From an uncultured Collinsella sp. (GTDB lineage: Bacteria; Actinomycetota; Coriobacteriia; Coriobacteriales; Coriobacteriaceae), in assembly GCA_900547655.1 (NCBI GenBank), contig URHQ01000018.1:1-29012 (forward strand): a stretch of 29,012 nt of DNA, read 5' to 3'. Positions 22,904 through 29,012 of this stretch are shown here, one piece after another (position 1 is the stretch's first letter; each line of letters starts with the position of its first letter). The notes below the pieces were generated by a model. The model searched no databases and had not been told where the DNA came from. It saw only the letters and a program-made list of their open reading frames with translations. The position numbers and the translations under genes are program-made.

Positions 22904-25249
22904 ATGGAAACGCTTGAACGCAACGAGTGGGCAGACGTTGCCCAACTAGTCGAGATCACGAGCGATGCTGTCATCATCTGCGAGCTCGACGGAACCATTC
23001 TGCATGTGAATAATCGCTTACTTGGTTTGATGTGCGAGGAACGCGCCGACGTCATCGGTGGAGATGTTAAAGACGTCCTGTACTCGTCCGCTTTTGAACG
23101 TGCGACGGAACATCGTCTGCCATTTGAAACTGATGGCTCCGAGAACGAACTGATGCTCAAGCTGAGTGACGGCTCCTTTATCCCCGTCTTGGTTCGTGCG
23201 GGCTCCGTAACGCCTCCACGCATCTTTGGGCGCCGCGCGCCACGTGTCCTGGTGGCGCTCCATAGCATCGAAGAACAGTATTCGCACGACCGCCAGCTCA
23301 AGCGTGCGCTTTCGGAGCTTAGAGTGGCGAACAAGCGCCTCTCTGGCACGCTCTCGGTCATTATGAGTACCGTGGGCTCCGATGAGCTGCCCAGCCTACT
23401 TGATACCGTTTTGAACCAGCTTGTAGGAACGCTCGATGCTTCGGGTGCCGCTATCTATTTTTCTGAGAGCGGCGGTTTTAAACTTCGCGGTGTTTCCAAG
23501 GAGCTGTACGACAGCTACCTGCCTGAGTTTTTGCCGTATGGCGCTGGCATTCCGACGTATGTTCTTCGTGAGTCGCGTGCCTGTCGCTTGTCGATTCAAC
23601 AGGACCTTGAGGGTGATAAGGCCGCCTCCGGTATGTTTATGGACTTGGACAATCGTTCTAAGCACCTGTTGCGCATGCAGGATATGCCTCCGTACCGCAG
23701 CGAGATCTGTCTTCCCGTTTTTTACGGTACGCAGATTCTTGGCGTGCTGGAAGTTGGTTGGAAACGCCCTCAAGCACCGCTCGCCTATGACGTTAATGTA
23801 CTCGAGGTCATTTGCGATTACCTGTCTATCCAGCTGGTCGGCATGGCATCGAGCCTTCGCTCCCGTCGCACGGCCGAGCTTGGCCGCTCGCTCAATGTCT
23901 TGCGTGATGAGTTGTTTACCTTTCTAGACGATTCCGCCGCGGCTACCCAGGCGGTATCGTCCGAGATCTGCAATATGCTTAACTGCCATTTTTGCCCTGT
24001 TGAGTATGACGCCAGTCTGGATTCCTACGTCATAGATTTTGAAGGCGGCAGTCGCGTTGCTTTGCCGGACGATCCCGAGAAGCTTTTCTTTTCCACGACG
24101 GCGCCAGCGGCACGTCTGGGGGCTGGACCTGATGGCTTTGAGGCATCTGTTTTGGGAGGTACGAGTGCCGAGGACCTTAAACACGTCCGTATAACTCGCG
24201 TTGACGAATCGATGCCTATGGGAGGCTGGCTTAGGGCGCATGGTCTGCCTTGTCAAGGTCTCTACGTCGACTCCGGCATCGAGGCGGGGCGCCCGCGCTC
24301 TGAGGGTGATGGCAAGCACAGTAACGACGCGATTGTTCCTGCTTCTGTTGCGAAGAGCCCGACGACGCGCGCGCTGCTGCTTCGTGATGGTAGCCAAGAG
24401 CCGATTGATGACCTTGAATATGACTACTTGGTGCACTTGGCGCATGACTTTGAACTGATCTACGAAGGCGAATCTCAAAAGCGCGAGGAGCGCCATATCG
24501 CTCAGACCCTCCAGATCGGCATGAGGAATTCCCTGGGGGATGTTCCGGGTATCGCAACCGATTCGGTGTACCTGTCGGCCACGAACTCGGCGTTGGTCGG
24601 CGGTGATTTCTATACGCTCATCCGACTTCCCGACGACTGCGCCGTCATGATTTTGGGTGATGTGTCTGGCAAAGGCATTGAGGCCGCATCGATGTCCGCG
24701 CTCGTCAAGACGGCCCTGACGGCATATGCCTGGGAGGGCGCTGGCCCGGCCCGCATGGCACGCTCCCTTAACAGCATGCTCATGGGCTTTTCGAGGGTCG
24801 AGACGTTCGTGACGGCCTTTATCGCCAAGATTGACCTTAAAGCCGGACGCGCAACGTATTGTTCGGCGGGCCATCCTCCGACCATGGTCATCAGGCCAGA
24901 GTCGATGCCGCTGGGCGGCGGCGTGGCCCGTGGGGGAGAGGTCGAACTGCTTGGATGCCAATCGGGCGTAATCGGCGCATTCGAAGGCATGGTTTACGAG
25001 ACGGGCGTGTTTACGTTCGCTCCTGGTGACATGCTCTTCATGTATACGGATGGAACGATTGAGGCCCGCGACCGCACCGGAGCGTTCTTTGGCGAGCAGC
25101 GCCTTCGTGACCTCCTGCTCTCTGTCTCGGGTGAGGGCGTATCGGGAATCTGCGGCAAGGTCTTGGGCGAGCTTGACCAATTTACCGAATCGGCGCTGGA
25201 CGATGACATTGCATTGGTGTCCCTTGAGTTTTTACGGGGTCGTTCATAG
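22904..25249 (+). CDS. PAS-GAF sensor with SpoIIE/RsbU-type PP2C phosphatase
   Basis: This is a 781-residue cytoplasmic signalling protein. ATG 22904 is preferred to the GTG at 22892 because GGTGGGG lies 6 bases before it. Residues about 10-120 form a PAS domain (SDAVIICELDGTILHVNNRLLG), followed by a short coiled-coil-like segment (about 125-150), a GAF domain (about 155-300), a poorly recognised middle region (about 310-520), and a SpoIIE phosphatase from about 540. The phosphatase metal residues are intact: D568 in GGDFY, D586 in GDVSGKG, D716 in YTDG and D766-D768 in DDDIAL. Family members dephosphorylate anti-anti-sigma (STAS) proteins. The next gene encodes a STAS domain, its likely substrate. 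The input signal is unknown and no membrane segment is seen. Confidence 0.88.
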   Translation: METLERNEWADVAQLVEITSDAVIICELDGTILHVNNRLLGLMCEERADVIGGDVKDVLYSSAFERATEHRLPFETDGSENELMLKLSDGSFIPVLVRAGSVTPPRIFGRRAPRVLVALHSIEEQYSHDRQLKRALSELRVANKRLSGTLSVIMSTVGSDELPSLLDTVLNQLVGTLDASGAAIYFSESGGFKLRGVSKELYDSYLPEFLPYGAGIPTYVLRESRACRLSIQQDLEGDKAASGMFMDLDNRSKHLLRMQDMPPYRSEICLPVFYGTQILGVLEVGWKRPQAPLAYDVNVLEVICDYLSIQLVGMASSLRSRRTAELGRSLNVLRDELFTFLDDSAAATQAVSSEICNMLNCHFCPVEYDASLDSYVIDFEGGSRVALPDDPEKLFFSTTAPAARLGAGPDGFEASVLGGTSAEDLKHVRITRVDESMPMGGWLRAHGLPCQGLYVDSGIEAGRPRSEGDGKHSNDAIVPASVAKSPTTRALLLRDGSQEPIDDLEYDYLVHLAHDFELIYEGESQKREERHIAQTLQIGMRNSLGDVPGIATDSVYLSATNSALVGGDFYTLIRLPDDCAVMILGDVSGKGIEAASMSALVKTALTAYAWEGAGPARMARSLNSMLMGFSRVETFVTAFIAKIDLKAGRATYCSAGHPPTMVIRPESMPLGGGVARGGEVELLGCQSGVIGAFEGMVYETGVFTFAPGDMLFMYTDGTIEARDRTGAFFGEQRLRDLLLSVSGEGVSGICGKVLGELDQFTESALDDDIALVSLEFLRGRS

Positions 25250-25327
25250 ACGACGCTGGGCGGGCTGAATCCGCACGGTTGGGGAAACGAATGCATCGAG
25301 TGGGCTTTTTTGGGGAACTATGGTCGT

Positions 25328-26074
25328 ATGAATGAGTGGAATGACATAGCGGTTTTGACGCCACCAGGCGATATCGACATCGCCACGGTGCCTGCGCTGC
25401 GTCGGCGGTTGGATGCTTTGATTGGCCGCGGCGTGCGTCGTGTTGTCATCAACTGTCAGGCTGTTAGCTTTATCGATTCGACGGGCTTGGCATTCCTGCT
25501 TACGCGCGCTCGTGAGCTCATGAGGCGAGAAGGCCTGCTTTCGCTCGTCAATGCATCAGGTGAAGTTGTTCGCTTTTTGGAGATTGCTCGTCTTGTCGAT
25601 ATCCTTCATGTCGCGGGGCCGGCACGGGAGTCTATTCCCGCCATTCCGGCGGGGGAGCTGCCTCGCTGGAGTAAGAGCGTCGAGGTCCGTCAGGGTATCG
25701 AGAATCTTCCATACTACCGACATCGCATCGCTGAACTCCTTGAATCGCTTCCGTTGCGCCGTGACGAGCGCTACGATGTCGCATTGGCGTCGGGGGAGGC
25801 GCTGGGTAATGCCTATGACCATGCGGGCGGTATCGGGTGCGTCCTGACGGTTCAGGCCTATGGCGATCGCGTTGTGGTTGAGGTGCTTGATCGAGGTGCC
25901 GGCTATTCTATCGATGAAACGAGCGAGCCGGTCGCATCTGAGGAGCGCGGCCGTGGCATCAAGCTTATGCGTATGCTTGTCGATAACGTGGAGGTTGCTC
26001 GTCGTACGGACGGCGCCGGCACGCGCGTGCAGATGGTGAAGCTGTTTAGCGGAGCGTTGGAATCGTGTGCCTAG
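25328..26074 (+). CDS. Fusion of STAS anti-anti-sigma domain and anti-sigma-type ATPase/kinase
   Basis: This 248-residue protein joins two normally opposing partners. Residues 1 to about 105 are a STAS domain of SpoIIAA/RsbV type, with the phosphorylatable serine S51 in FIDSTGLAF. Residues about 120-245 are a GHKL ATPase of SpoIIAB/RsbW type, with the N-box E157/N161 in SGEALGNAYDHAG, G1 box DRGAG (188-192) and G2 box RGRGIKLM (207-214). ATG 25328 is chosen because it begins the STAS fold, though its ribosome site is poor (GGGG at 25312-25315). It lies 78 bases after the phosphatase gene. No sigma factor gene is adjacent. The kinase half may phosphorylate its own STAS half or a remote partner; this is inference. 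Confidence 0.85.
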   Translation: MNEWNDIAVLTPPGDIDIATVPALRRRLDALIGRGVRRVVINCQAVSFIDSTGLAFLLTRARELMRREGLLSLVNASGEVVRFLEIARLVDILHVAGPARESIPAIPAGELPRWSKSVEVRQGIENLPYYRHRIAELLESLPLRRDERYDVALASGEALGNAYDHAGGIGCVLTVQAYGDRVVVEVLDRGAGYSIDETSEPVASEERGRGIKLMRMLVDNVEVARRTDGAGTRVQMVKLFSGALESCA

Positions 26075-26119
26075 CCAATCGCTTTAGCGCGTTTAGCTAT
26101 TAAGAACATACGGCAGACA

Positions 26120-26167
26120 AGTTTTTTGAAAAAAGTACTTGCGTCTTTTGGACAACTCGCGTAAATT
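26120..26167 (+). promoter_or_regulatory. Promoter of the tRNA-Gly/Cys/Gly cluster
   Basis: The near-palindrome AGTTTTTTGAAAAAAGT (26120-26136), -35 TTGCGT (26139-26144) and -10 TAAATT (26162-26167) have a 17-base spacer. The first tRNA starts 12 bases later. The upstream element matches those before tRNA-Leu and the third tRNA-Gly. Confidence 0.8.
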
Positions 26168-26179
26168 AATAACCCGCAA

Positions 26180-26255
26180 GCGGACATGGCTCAGTTGGTA
26201 GAGCACAACCTTGCCAAGGTTGGGGTCGCGGGTTCGAGCCCCGTTGTCCGCTCCA
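26180..26255 (+). tRNA. tRNA-Gly (GCC), copy 1
   Basis: The acceptor stem is GCGGACA/TGTCCGC with encoded CCA. The anticodon arm is CAACC-TTGCCAA-GGTTG, giving anticodon GCC, and the T-arm is GCGGGTTCGAGCCCCGT. It is 76 bases long and identical to two other copies in the window. Confidence 0.98.
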
Positions 26256-26265
26256 TTGCATTTCC

Positions 26266-26288
26266 GGACCGTTTAGGCGGTCCTTTTT
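26266..26288 (+). terminator. Short terminator-like hairpin between tRNA-Gly and tRNA-Cys
   Basis: GGACCG (26266-26271) pairs with CGGTCC (26278-26283) around TTTAGG, followed by TTTTT. tRNA-Cys begins 2 bases later with no promoter of its own, so it may depend on read-through or be a processing site. Confidence 0.6.
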
Positions 26289-26289
26289 C

Positions 26290-26363
26290 GGCGAAGTGGC
26301 CAAGTGGTAAGGCAGAGGCCTGCAAAGCCTTTACCCCCGGTTCGAATCCGGGCTTCGCCTCCA
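26290..26363 (+). tRNA. tRNA-Cys (GCA)
   Basis: The acceptor stem is GGCGAAG/CTTCGCC with encoded CCA. The anticodon loop CTGCAAA gives anticodon GCA, and the T-arm is CCCGGTTCGAATCCGGG. It is 74 bases long. Confidence 0.97.
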
Positions 26364-26405
26364 GGCAACATCCGGGCGCTCCGGCGCTCGTTTTGTTTTA
26401 CATAT

Positions 26406-26481
26406 GCGGACATGGCTCAGTTGGTAGAGCACAACCTTGCCAAGGTTGGGGTCGCGGGTTCGAGCCCCGTTGTCCGCTCCA
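26406..26481 (+). tRNA. tRNA-Gly (GCC), copy 2
   Basis: All 76 bases are identical to copy 1, including CCA and anticodon GCC. It follows tRNA-Cys after 42 bases and has its own strong terminator. Confidence 0.98.
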
Positions 26482-26490
26482 AACGCAACA

Positions 26491-26520
26491 GCCCGGCTAC
26501 TACGGTAGCCGGGCTTTTTT
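26491..26520 (+). terminator. Terminator after tRNA-Gly copy 2
   Basis: GCCCGGCTAC pairs with GTAGCCGGGC (10 bp) around TACG, followed by six T. Confidence 0.93.
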
Positions 26521-26534
26521 GTATCCATCGCATG

Positions 26535-26562
26535 GGCTCGAACCCGAGAGGGAGCGAGCGTT
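26535..26562 (+). repeat. 28-base direct repeat, copy 1
   Basis: This segment, containing GAACCCGAGAGGGAGCGAGC, recurs at 26880-26907 with one mismatch. Its first bases, GGGCTCGAACCC (26534-26545), are the reverse complement of the T-arm GGGTTCGAGCCC of the adjacent tRNA-Gly. Confidence 0.8.
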
Positions 26563-26564
26563 AA

Positions 26565-26644
26565 GCAAACGCGGAGCGTTTGTAGCGAGCTGGCGAGGTC
26601 GCCGGCAGGCGGTCGAAGCCGGTGCGGATCCGCGAAGCGGATAC
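26565..26644. other. Hairpin-rich block before the tRNA remnant
   Basis: No gene is seen. Short hairpins follow one another: AAACGC-GGA-GCGTTT (26567-26581), GGCGA-GG-TCGCC (26592-26603) and ATCCGC-GAA-GCGGAT (26628-26642). Confidence 0.5.
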
Positions 26645-26668
26645 GCGGACGCCCCGTTGTCCGCTCCA
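26645..26668 (+). pseudogene. Truncated tRNA-Gly remnant
   Basis: GCGGAC (26645-26650), the first six bases of tRNA-Gly, is joined directly to GCCCCGTTGTCCGCTCCA (26651-26668), its last 18 bases. The middle of the tRNA is missing. A terminator follows at the position expected for a complete tRNA gene. The 3' match is firm; the 5' match is only six bases and could be chance. Confidence 0.6.
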
Positions 26669-26676
26669 ACTATCTT

Positions 26677-26703
26677 ACGCGGTTCTAACGAACCGCGTTT
26701 TTT
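26677..26703 (+). terminator. Terminator behind the tRNA-Gly remnant
   Basis: ACGCGGTTC pairs with GAACCGCGT (9 bp) around TAAC, followed by a run of T. Confidence 0.9.
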
Positions 26704-26714
26704 GTTGACGTTGC

Positions 26715-26814
26715 GCGGGCTCCGGGTGCCTCATCTTGCCCCTCAATCGTCGGTCGCGTACATAAAGTACGCTTCCCTCCTCTTTCGCGGCAACCTGGGG
26801 CACCCGGAGCCCGC
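26715..26814 (+). repeat. Long structured intergenic hairpin, family 2 (copy 2)
   Basis: Perfect 16-bp arms (GCGGGCTCCGGGTGCC at 26715-26730 and its complement at 26799-26814) enclose a TTGCC/GGCAA inner stem and an apical GCGTAC-ATAAA-GTACGC hairpin (26756-26772). The right half, 26782-26807, matches 6854-6879 of copy 1 at 22 of 26 positions. The left halves share CCGGG, ATCTTG and CTCAA at matching positions. No coding sequence is present. Confidence 0.8.
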
Positions 26815-26879
26815 TCGCTGTCGTGGCCGGGAAAGTGGGTCTTCCGTTCTTTTCGCTAATCGGTCGATTCGTCCCAGGA

Positions 26880-26907
26880 GGCTTGAACCCGAGAGGGAGC
26901 GAGCGTT
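26880..26907 (+). repeat. 28-base direct repeat, copy 2
   Basis: This matches 26535-26562 with one mismatch (T for C at the fifth base). It lies in the leader region of the alpha-glucosidase gene, about 97 bases before the start. Confidence 0.8.
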
Positions 26908-27003
26908 TGGGTCGTGGCTGTGGCGTTGTTTGCCGCGAATGTCCGCTTTGGGCGTATCATCGTGGGCATCTCGCATAACCTCGTTGCAAGGGAGATACGC
27001 CCC

Positions 27004-28737
27004 ATGGCTACAGAAAAGTCTTCTTCGCGCTCATGGATGTCCGATGCCGCGATCTATCAGATCTACCCGCGCTCGTTTAAGGATTCGACTGGTTCGGGTC
27101 TGGGCGATATCGCGGGCATTACCCAGAAGATGGACTATCTTGAGCGGCTGGGTATCGAGGCCATCTGGCTGAGCCCGTTTTACCCATCGCCTCTTGTCGA
27201 TGGTGGCTATGATGTGGCGGACTACTGCGATGTCGATCCACGTCTCGGCTCGCTTGACGACTTCGATGACATGATCGCTGCGGCTCACGCGCGCGGCATC
27301 AAGGTCATCGTCGATATCGTGCCCAACCATTCATCCAGCCAGCACCCCTGGTTCAAAGCCGCTCTTGCCGCCGGCCCCGGATCGCCCGAGCGCGCCCGTT
27401 ATATCTTCCGCGATGGTCGCGGCGAGCATGGCGAGCTGCCTCCCACCAATTGGAATGCCAACTTTGGCGGCCCCGCATGGACGCGTGTTGCGGACGGTCA
27501 GTGGTATCTGCACATGTTTACGCCCGAGCAGCCGGACTTTGACTGGTCATGCCCTGAGGTTCACGCGCTCTTTTGCGACGTCCTGGCGTTTTGGAGCGAT
27601 CGAGGCGTCGACGGCTTTCGCATTGATGTGGCGCAGGGTCTCGCCAAGGATCTCGACCGCGATGACCTCGACCGGTGGCATCTCGCCGAGGGCGATGACA
27701 TGGTTGACGACGGCACCCATCCGCTGTGGGACCGCAATGAGGTCCACGAGATCTATCGCGAGTGGCGCCGCGTGTTCGACCGCTATAATCCGCCGCGCAG
27801 TGCCGTTGCCGAGGCGTGGGTGCTGCCCGAGCGCCAGTATCTCTACGCGCGTCCCAGCGAGCTTGGCCAGACATTCAACTTTGAGTTTGCCAAGGCCACT
27901 TGGACCTATGATGACATGCACACTGCAATCGAGAAGGGCTTGAAGGCAGCCGTCGAATCCGATTCCGCCTCGACCTGGGTACTCTCCAACCACGACGTGC
28001 CGCGCGTGGCGACACGCTATGCCCTGCCGCAAATCAAGGCGACGCGCTACCACCAGATTGCGCTCGACTGGCTCTTGCGCGACGGGTCGTCTTATGACGA
28101 GGACCGTGAACTCGGCGAGCGCCGCGCGCGGGCGGCCCTTTTGCTTGAACTGGCGCTTCCGGGCTCGGCATACGTGTATCAGGGTGAGGAGCTCGGCCTT
28201 TTTGAGGTGGCTGATATCCCGTGGGCTGCACTCGAAGACCCTACTGCGACCAATACGCACGGACCGAAGCGTGAGAAGGGGCGCGACGGCTGTCGTGTGC
28301 CCCTGCCGTGGGTGGCGGCGGACGATCCCGCGCATGGCGGATCGTTTGGGTTTTCGCCGGCAGACGCCGATGCAGCGCCCCATCTGCCGCAGCCTGCATG
28401 GTTTTCCGATTATGCTGCCGATAAGGAAGAAGCGGACCCGACATCGATGCTTGCGCTCTATCGTGACGCCCTCTGGCTGCGGCGCAAGCTGCGCGGGTGC
28501 GCCAACGATCTTGCGTGGCTCGATCTTGACGGGCGCACCGGTCTTGCGGATGGTGCCGAGGGCGCTGAGGGCGGCGTCATCGCCTATCGCCGCGATAACG
28601 GCTGGGCGTGTGTGACGAACTTCGGTGCAGCACCCGTGGAGCTGCCGGCGGGCAGGGTCCTGCTCACCTCATCACCGCTTGCAGACGGCAGGCTCGCACA
28701 GGACAGCTCTGCCTGGATCATGCTCGGTGAGATGTAG
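27004..28737 (+). CDS. Alpha-glucosidase, glycoside hydrolase family 13
   Basis: This 577-residue cytoplasmic enzyme hydrolyses terminal alpha-linked glucose from maltose-type or isomaltose-type oligosaccharides. ATG 27004 follows AAGGGAG; an upstream in-frame extension reads through repeat DNA and is rejected. GH13 regions are intact: I in DIVPNH (104-109), II in GFRIDVA with nucleophile D208, III in AVAEAWV with acid/base E270, and IV in VLSNHD with D331. The N-terminal DAAIYQIYPRSFKD is typical of alpha-glucosidases and oligo-1,6-glucosidases. There is no signal peptide. A possible -10, TATCAT (26955-26960), lies upstream without a clear -35. No transporter or regulator gene for maltose is adjacent, so the exact bond preference is open. 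Confidence 0.9.
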   Translation: MATEKSSSRSWMSDAAIYQIYPRSFKDSTGSGLGDIAGITQKMDYLERLGIEAIWLSPFYPSPLVDGGYDVADYCDVDPRLGSLDDFDDMIAAAHARGIKVIVDIVPNHSSSQHPWFKAALAAGPGSPERARYIFRDGRGEHGELPPTNWNANFGGPAWTRVADGQWYLHMFTPEQPDFDWSCPEVHALFCDVLAFWSDRGVDGFRIDVAQGLAKDLDRDDLDRWHLAEGDDMVDDGTHPLWDRNEVHEIYREWRRVFDRYNPPRSAVAEAWVLPERQYLYARPSELGQTFNFEFAKATWTYDDMHTAIEKGLKAAVESDSASTWVLSNHDVPRVATRYALPQIKATRYHQIALDWLLRDGSSYDEDRELGERRARAALLLELALPGSAYVYQGEELGLFEVADIPWAALEDPTATNTHGPKREKGRDGCRVPLPWVAADDPAHGGSFGFSPADADAAPHLPQPAWFSDYAADKEEADPTSMLALYRDALWLRRKLRGCANDLAWLDLDGRTGLADGAEGAEGGVIAYRRDNGWACVTNFGAAPVELPAGRVLLTSSPLADGRLAQDSSAWIMLGEM

Positions 28738-28791
28738 GGGCCTCTTGCGGCGAGTTTGCGTTTGCCTACACCTTCCGTGGTGGCTGATGTC

Positions 28792-28809
28792 TTCGCGAGG
28801 TTCGCGAGG
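28792..28809 (+). repeat. Tandem 9-base repeat
   Basis: TTCGCGAGG occurs twice in a row between the alpha-glucosidase gene and the next tRNA promoter. No terminator for the glucosidase gene is visible in 28738-28818. Confidence 0.6.
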
Positions 28810-28818
28810 GCGTTGCAA

Positions 28819-28866
28819 AACTTTTCAAAAAAAGTTCTTGCATAGGATGCGGGCATCACGTAAGAT
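28819..28866 (+). promoter_or_regulatory. Promoter of tRNA-Gly copy 3 and tRNA-Val
   Basis: AACTTTTCAAAAAAAGTT (28819-28836) is followed by -35 TTGCAT (28838-28843), a 17-base spacer and -10 TAAGAT (28861-28866). The tRNA begins 12 bases later. Confidence 0.8.
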
Positions 28867-28878
28867 TAATCCCCGTAA

Positions 28879-28954
28879 GCGGACATGGCTCAGTTGGTAG
28901 AGCACAACCTTGCCAAGGTTGGGGTCGCGGGTTCGAGCCCCGTTGTCCGCTCCA
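28879..28954 (+). tRNA. tRNA-Gly (GCC), copy 3
   Basis: All 76 bases are identical to the copies at 26180 and 26406, with encoded CCA. It is followed after 3 bases by tRNA-Val, so the two are probably cotranscribed. Confidence 0.98.
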
Positions 28955-28957
28955 TTT

Positions 28958-29012
28958 GGGCGTTTAGCTCAGGGGGAGAGCGCTTCCCTGACACGGAAGA
29001 GGTCAGAAGTTC
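28958..29012 (+). tRNA. tRNA-Val (GAC), 5' part, cut by the window edge
   Basis: The acceptor strand GGGCGTT, the D-arm with TAGCTCAGGGGGAGAGC, and the anticodon arm CTTCC-CTGACAC-GGAAG (anticodon GAC) are visible. The sequence stops in the T-loop. Confidence 0.93.

Noticed and set aside
26180..26481. Repeated tRNA-Gly copies read as direct repeats of a CRISPR or an integrated element's att sites
   Set aside because: The repeats are complete tRNAs with promoter and terminators. There are no regular spacers and no integrase or phage gene between them.
26186..27172. A 328-codon plus-strand frame through the tRNA cluster
   Set aside because: It runs through three tRNA genes, several terminators and repeats, and shows no protein-like pattern.

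Overview
The window looks like chromosomal DNA of a high-GC gut actinobacterium of the class Coriobacteriia, most likely Collinsella or a close relative. The evidence is the strong G/C preference at third codon positions, a rapZ-whiA-gap-pgk-tpi order of actinobacterial type, an arginine-type RapZ P-loop, and tRNA genes with encoded CCA. The genus is inferred from content and was not checked against a database. All 21 complete protein genes and all tRNA genes read on the + strand.

Layout. (1) 1-8678 is a probable sialic-acid (N-acylneuraminate) uptake and catabolism operon. It holds an ABC importer of the peptide/opine/nickel family (permease, permease-ATPase fusion, second ATPase), two tandem acetyl-xylan-esterase-like hydrolases of which the second lacks the nucleophilic serine, an aldolase of the NanA/DapA family, a ROK kinase and NanE epimerase. 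Together these would import sialic acid, remove O-acetyl groups, and convert it through ManNAc and ManNAc-6-P to GlcNAc-6-P. (2) 8730-10636 holds rapZ and whiA, behind a possible attenuator, with no yvcK between them. (3) 10830-15505 is lower glycolysis: gap, pgk, tpiA, gpmI. (4) 15670-15924 is secG. (5) 16218-22161 is a complete oligopeptide importer, oppABCDF. (6) 22162-22754 is a 593-bp non-coding stretch packed with hairpins. (7) tRNA-Leu is followed by a PAS-GAF-SpoIIE phosphatase and a STAS-histidine-kinase-like ATPase fusion, which look like a stripped-down partner-switching module. (8) 26120-27003 holds tRNA-Gly, tRNA-Cys, tRNA-Gly, a probable truncated tRNA-Gly remnant and repeats. 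(9) 27004-28737 is a GH13 alpha-glucosidase, followed by a third identical tRNA-Gly and the start of tRNA-Val.

The most unusual content is non-coding. Two roughly 126-bp nested inverted repeats (22178-22304 and 22486-22610, in opposite orientation) have the same 29-12-inner hairpin-12-29 plan. They share near-identical internal-loop and apical sequences, yet their 29-bp arms are almost unrelated to each other and each is perfectly self-complementary. A second pair of long hairpins (6788-6883 and 26715-26814) is recognisably homologous, with several stem changes that are compensatory. These look like two families of structured intergenic repeats. I do not recognise either as a described family, but I could not search for them.
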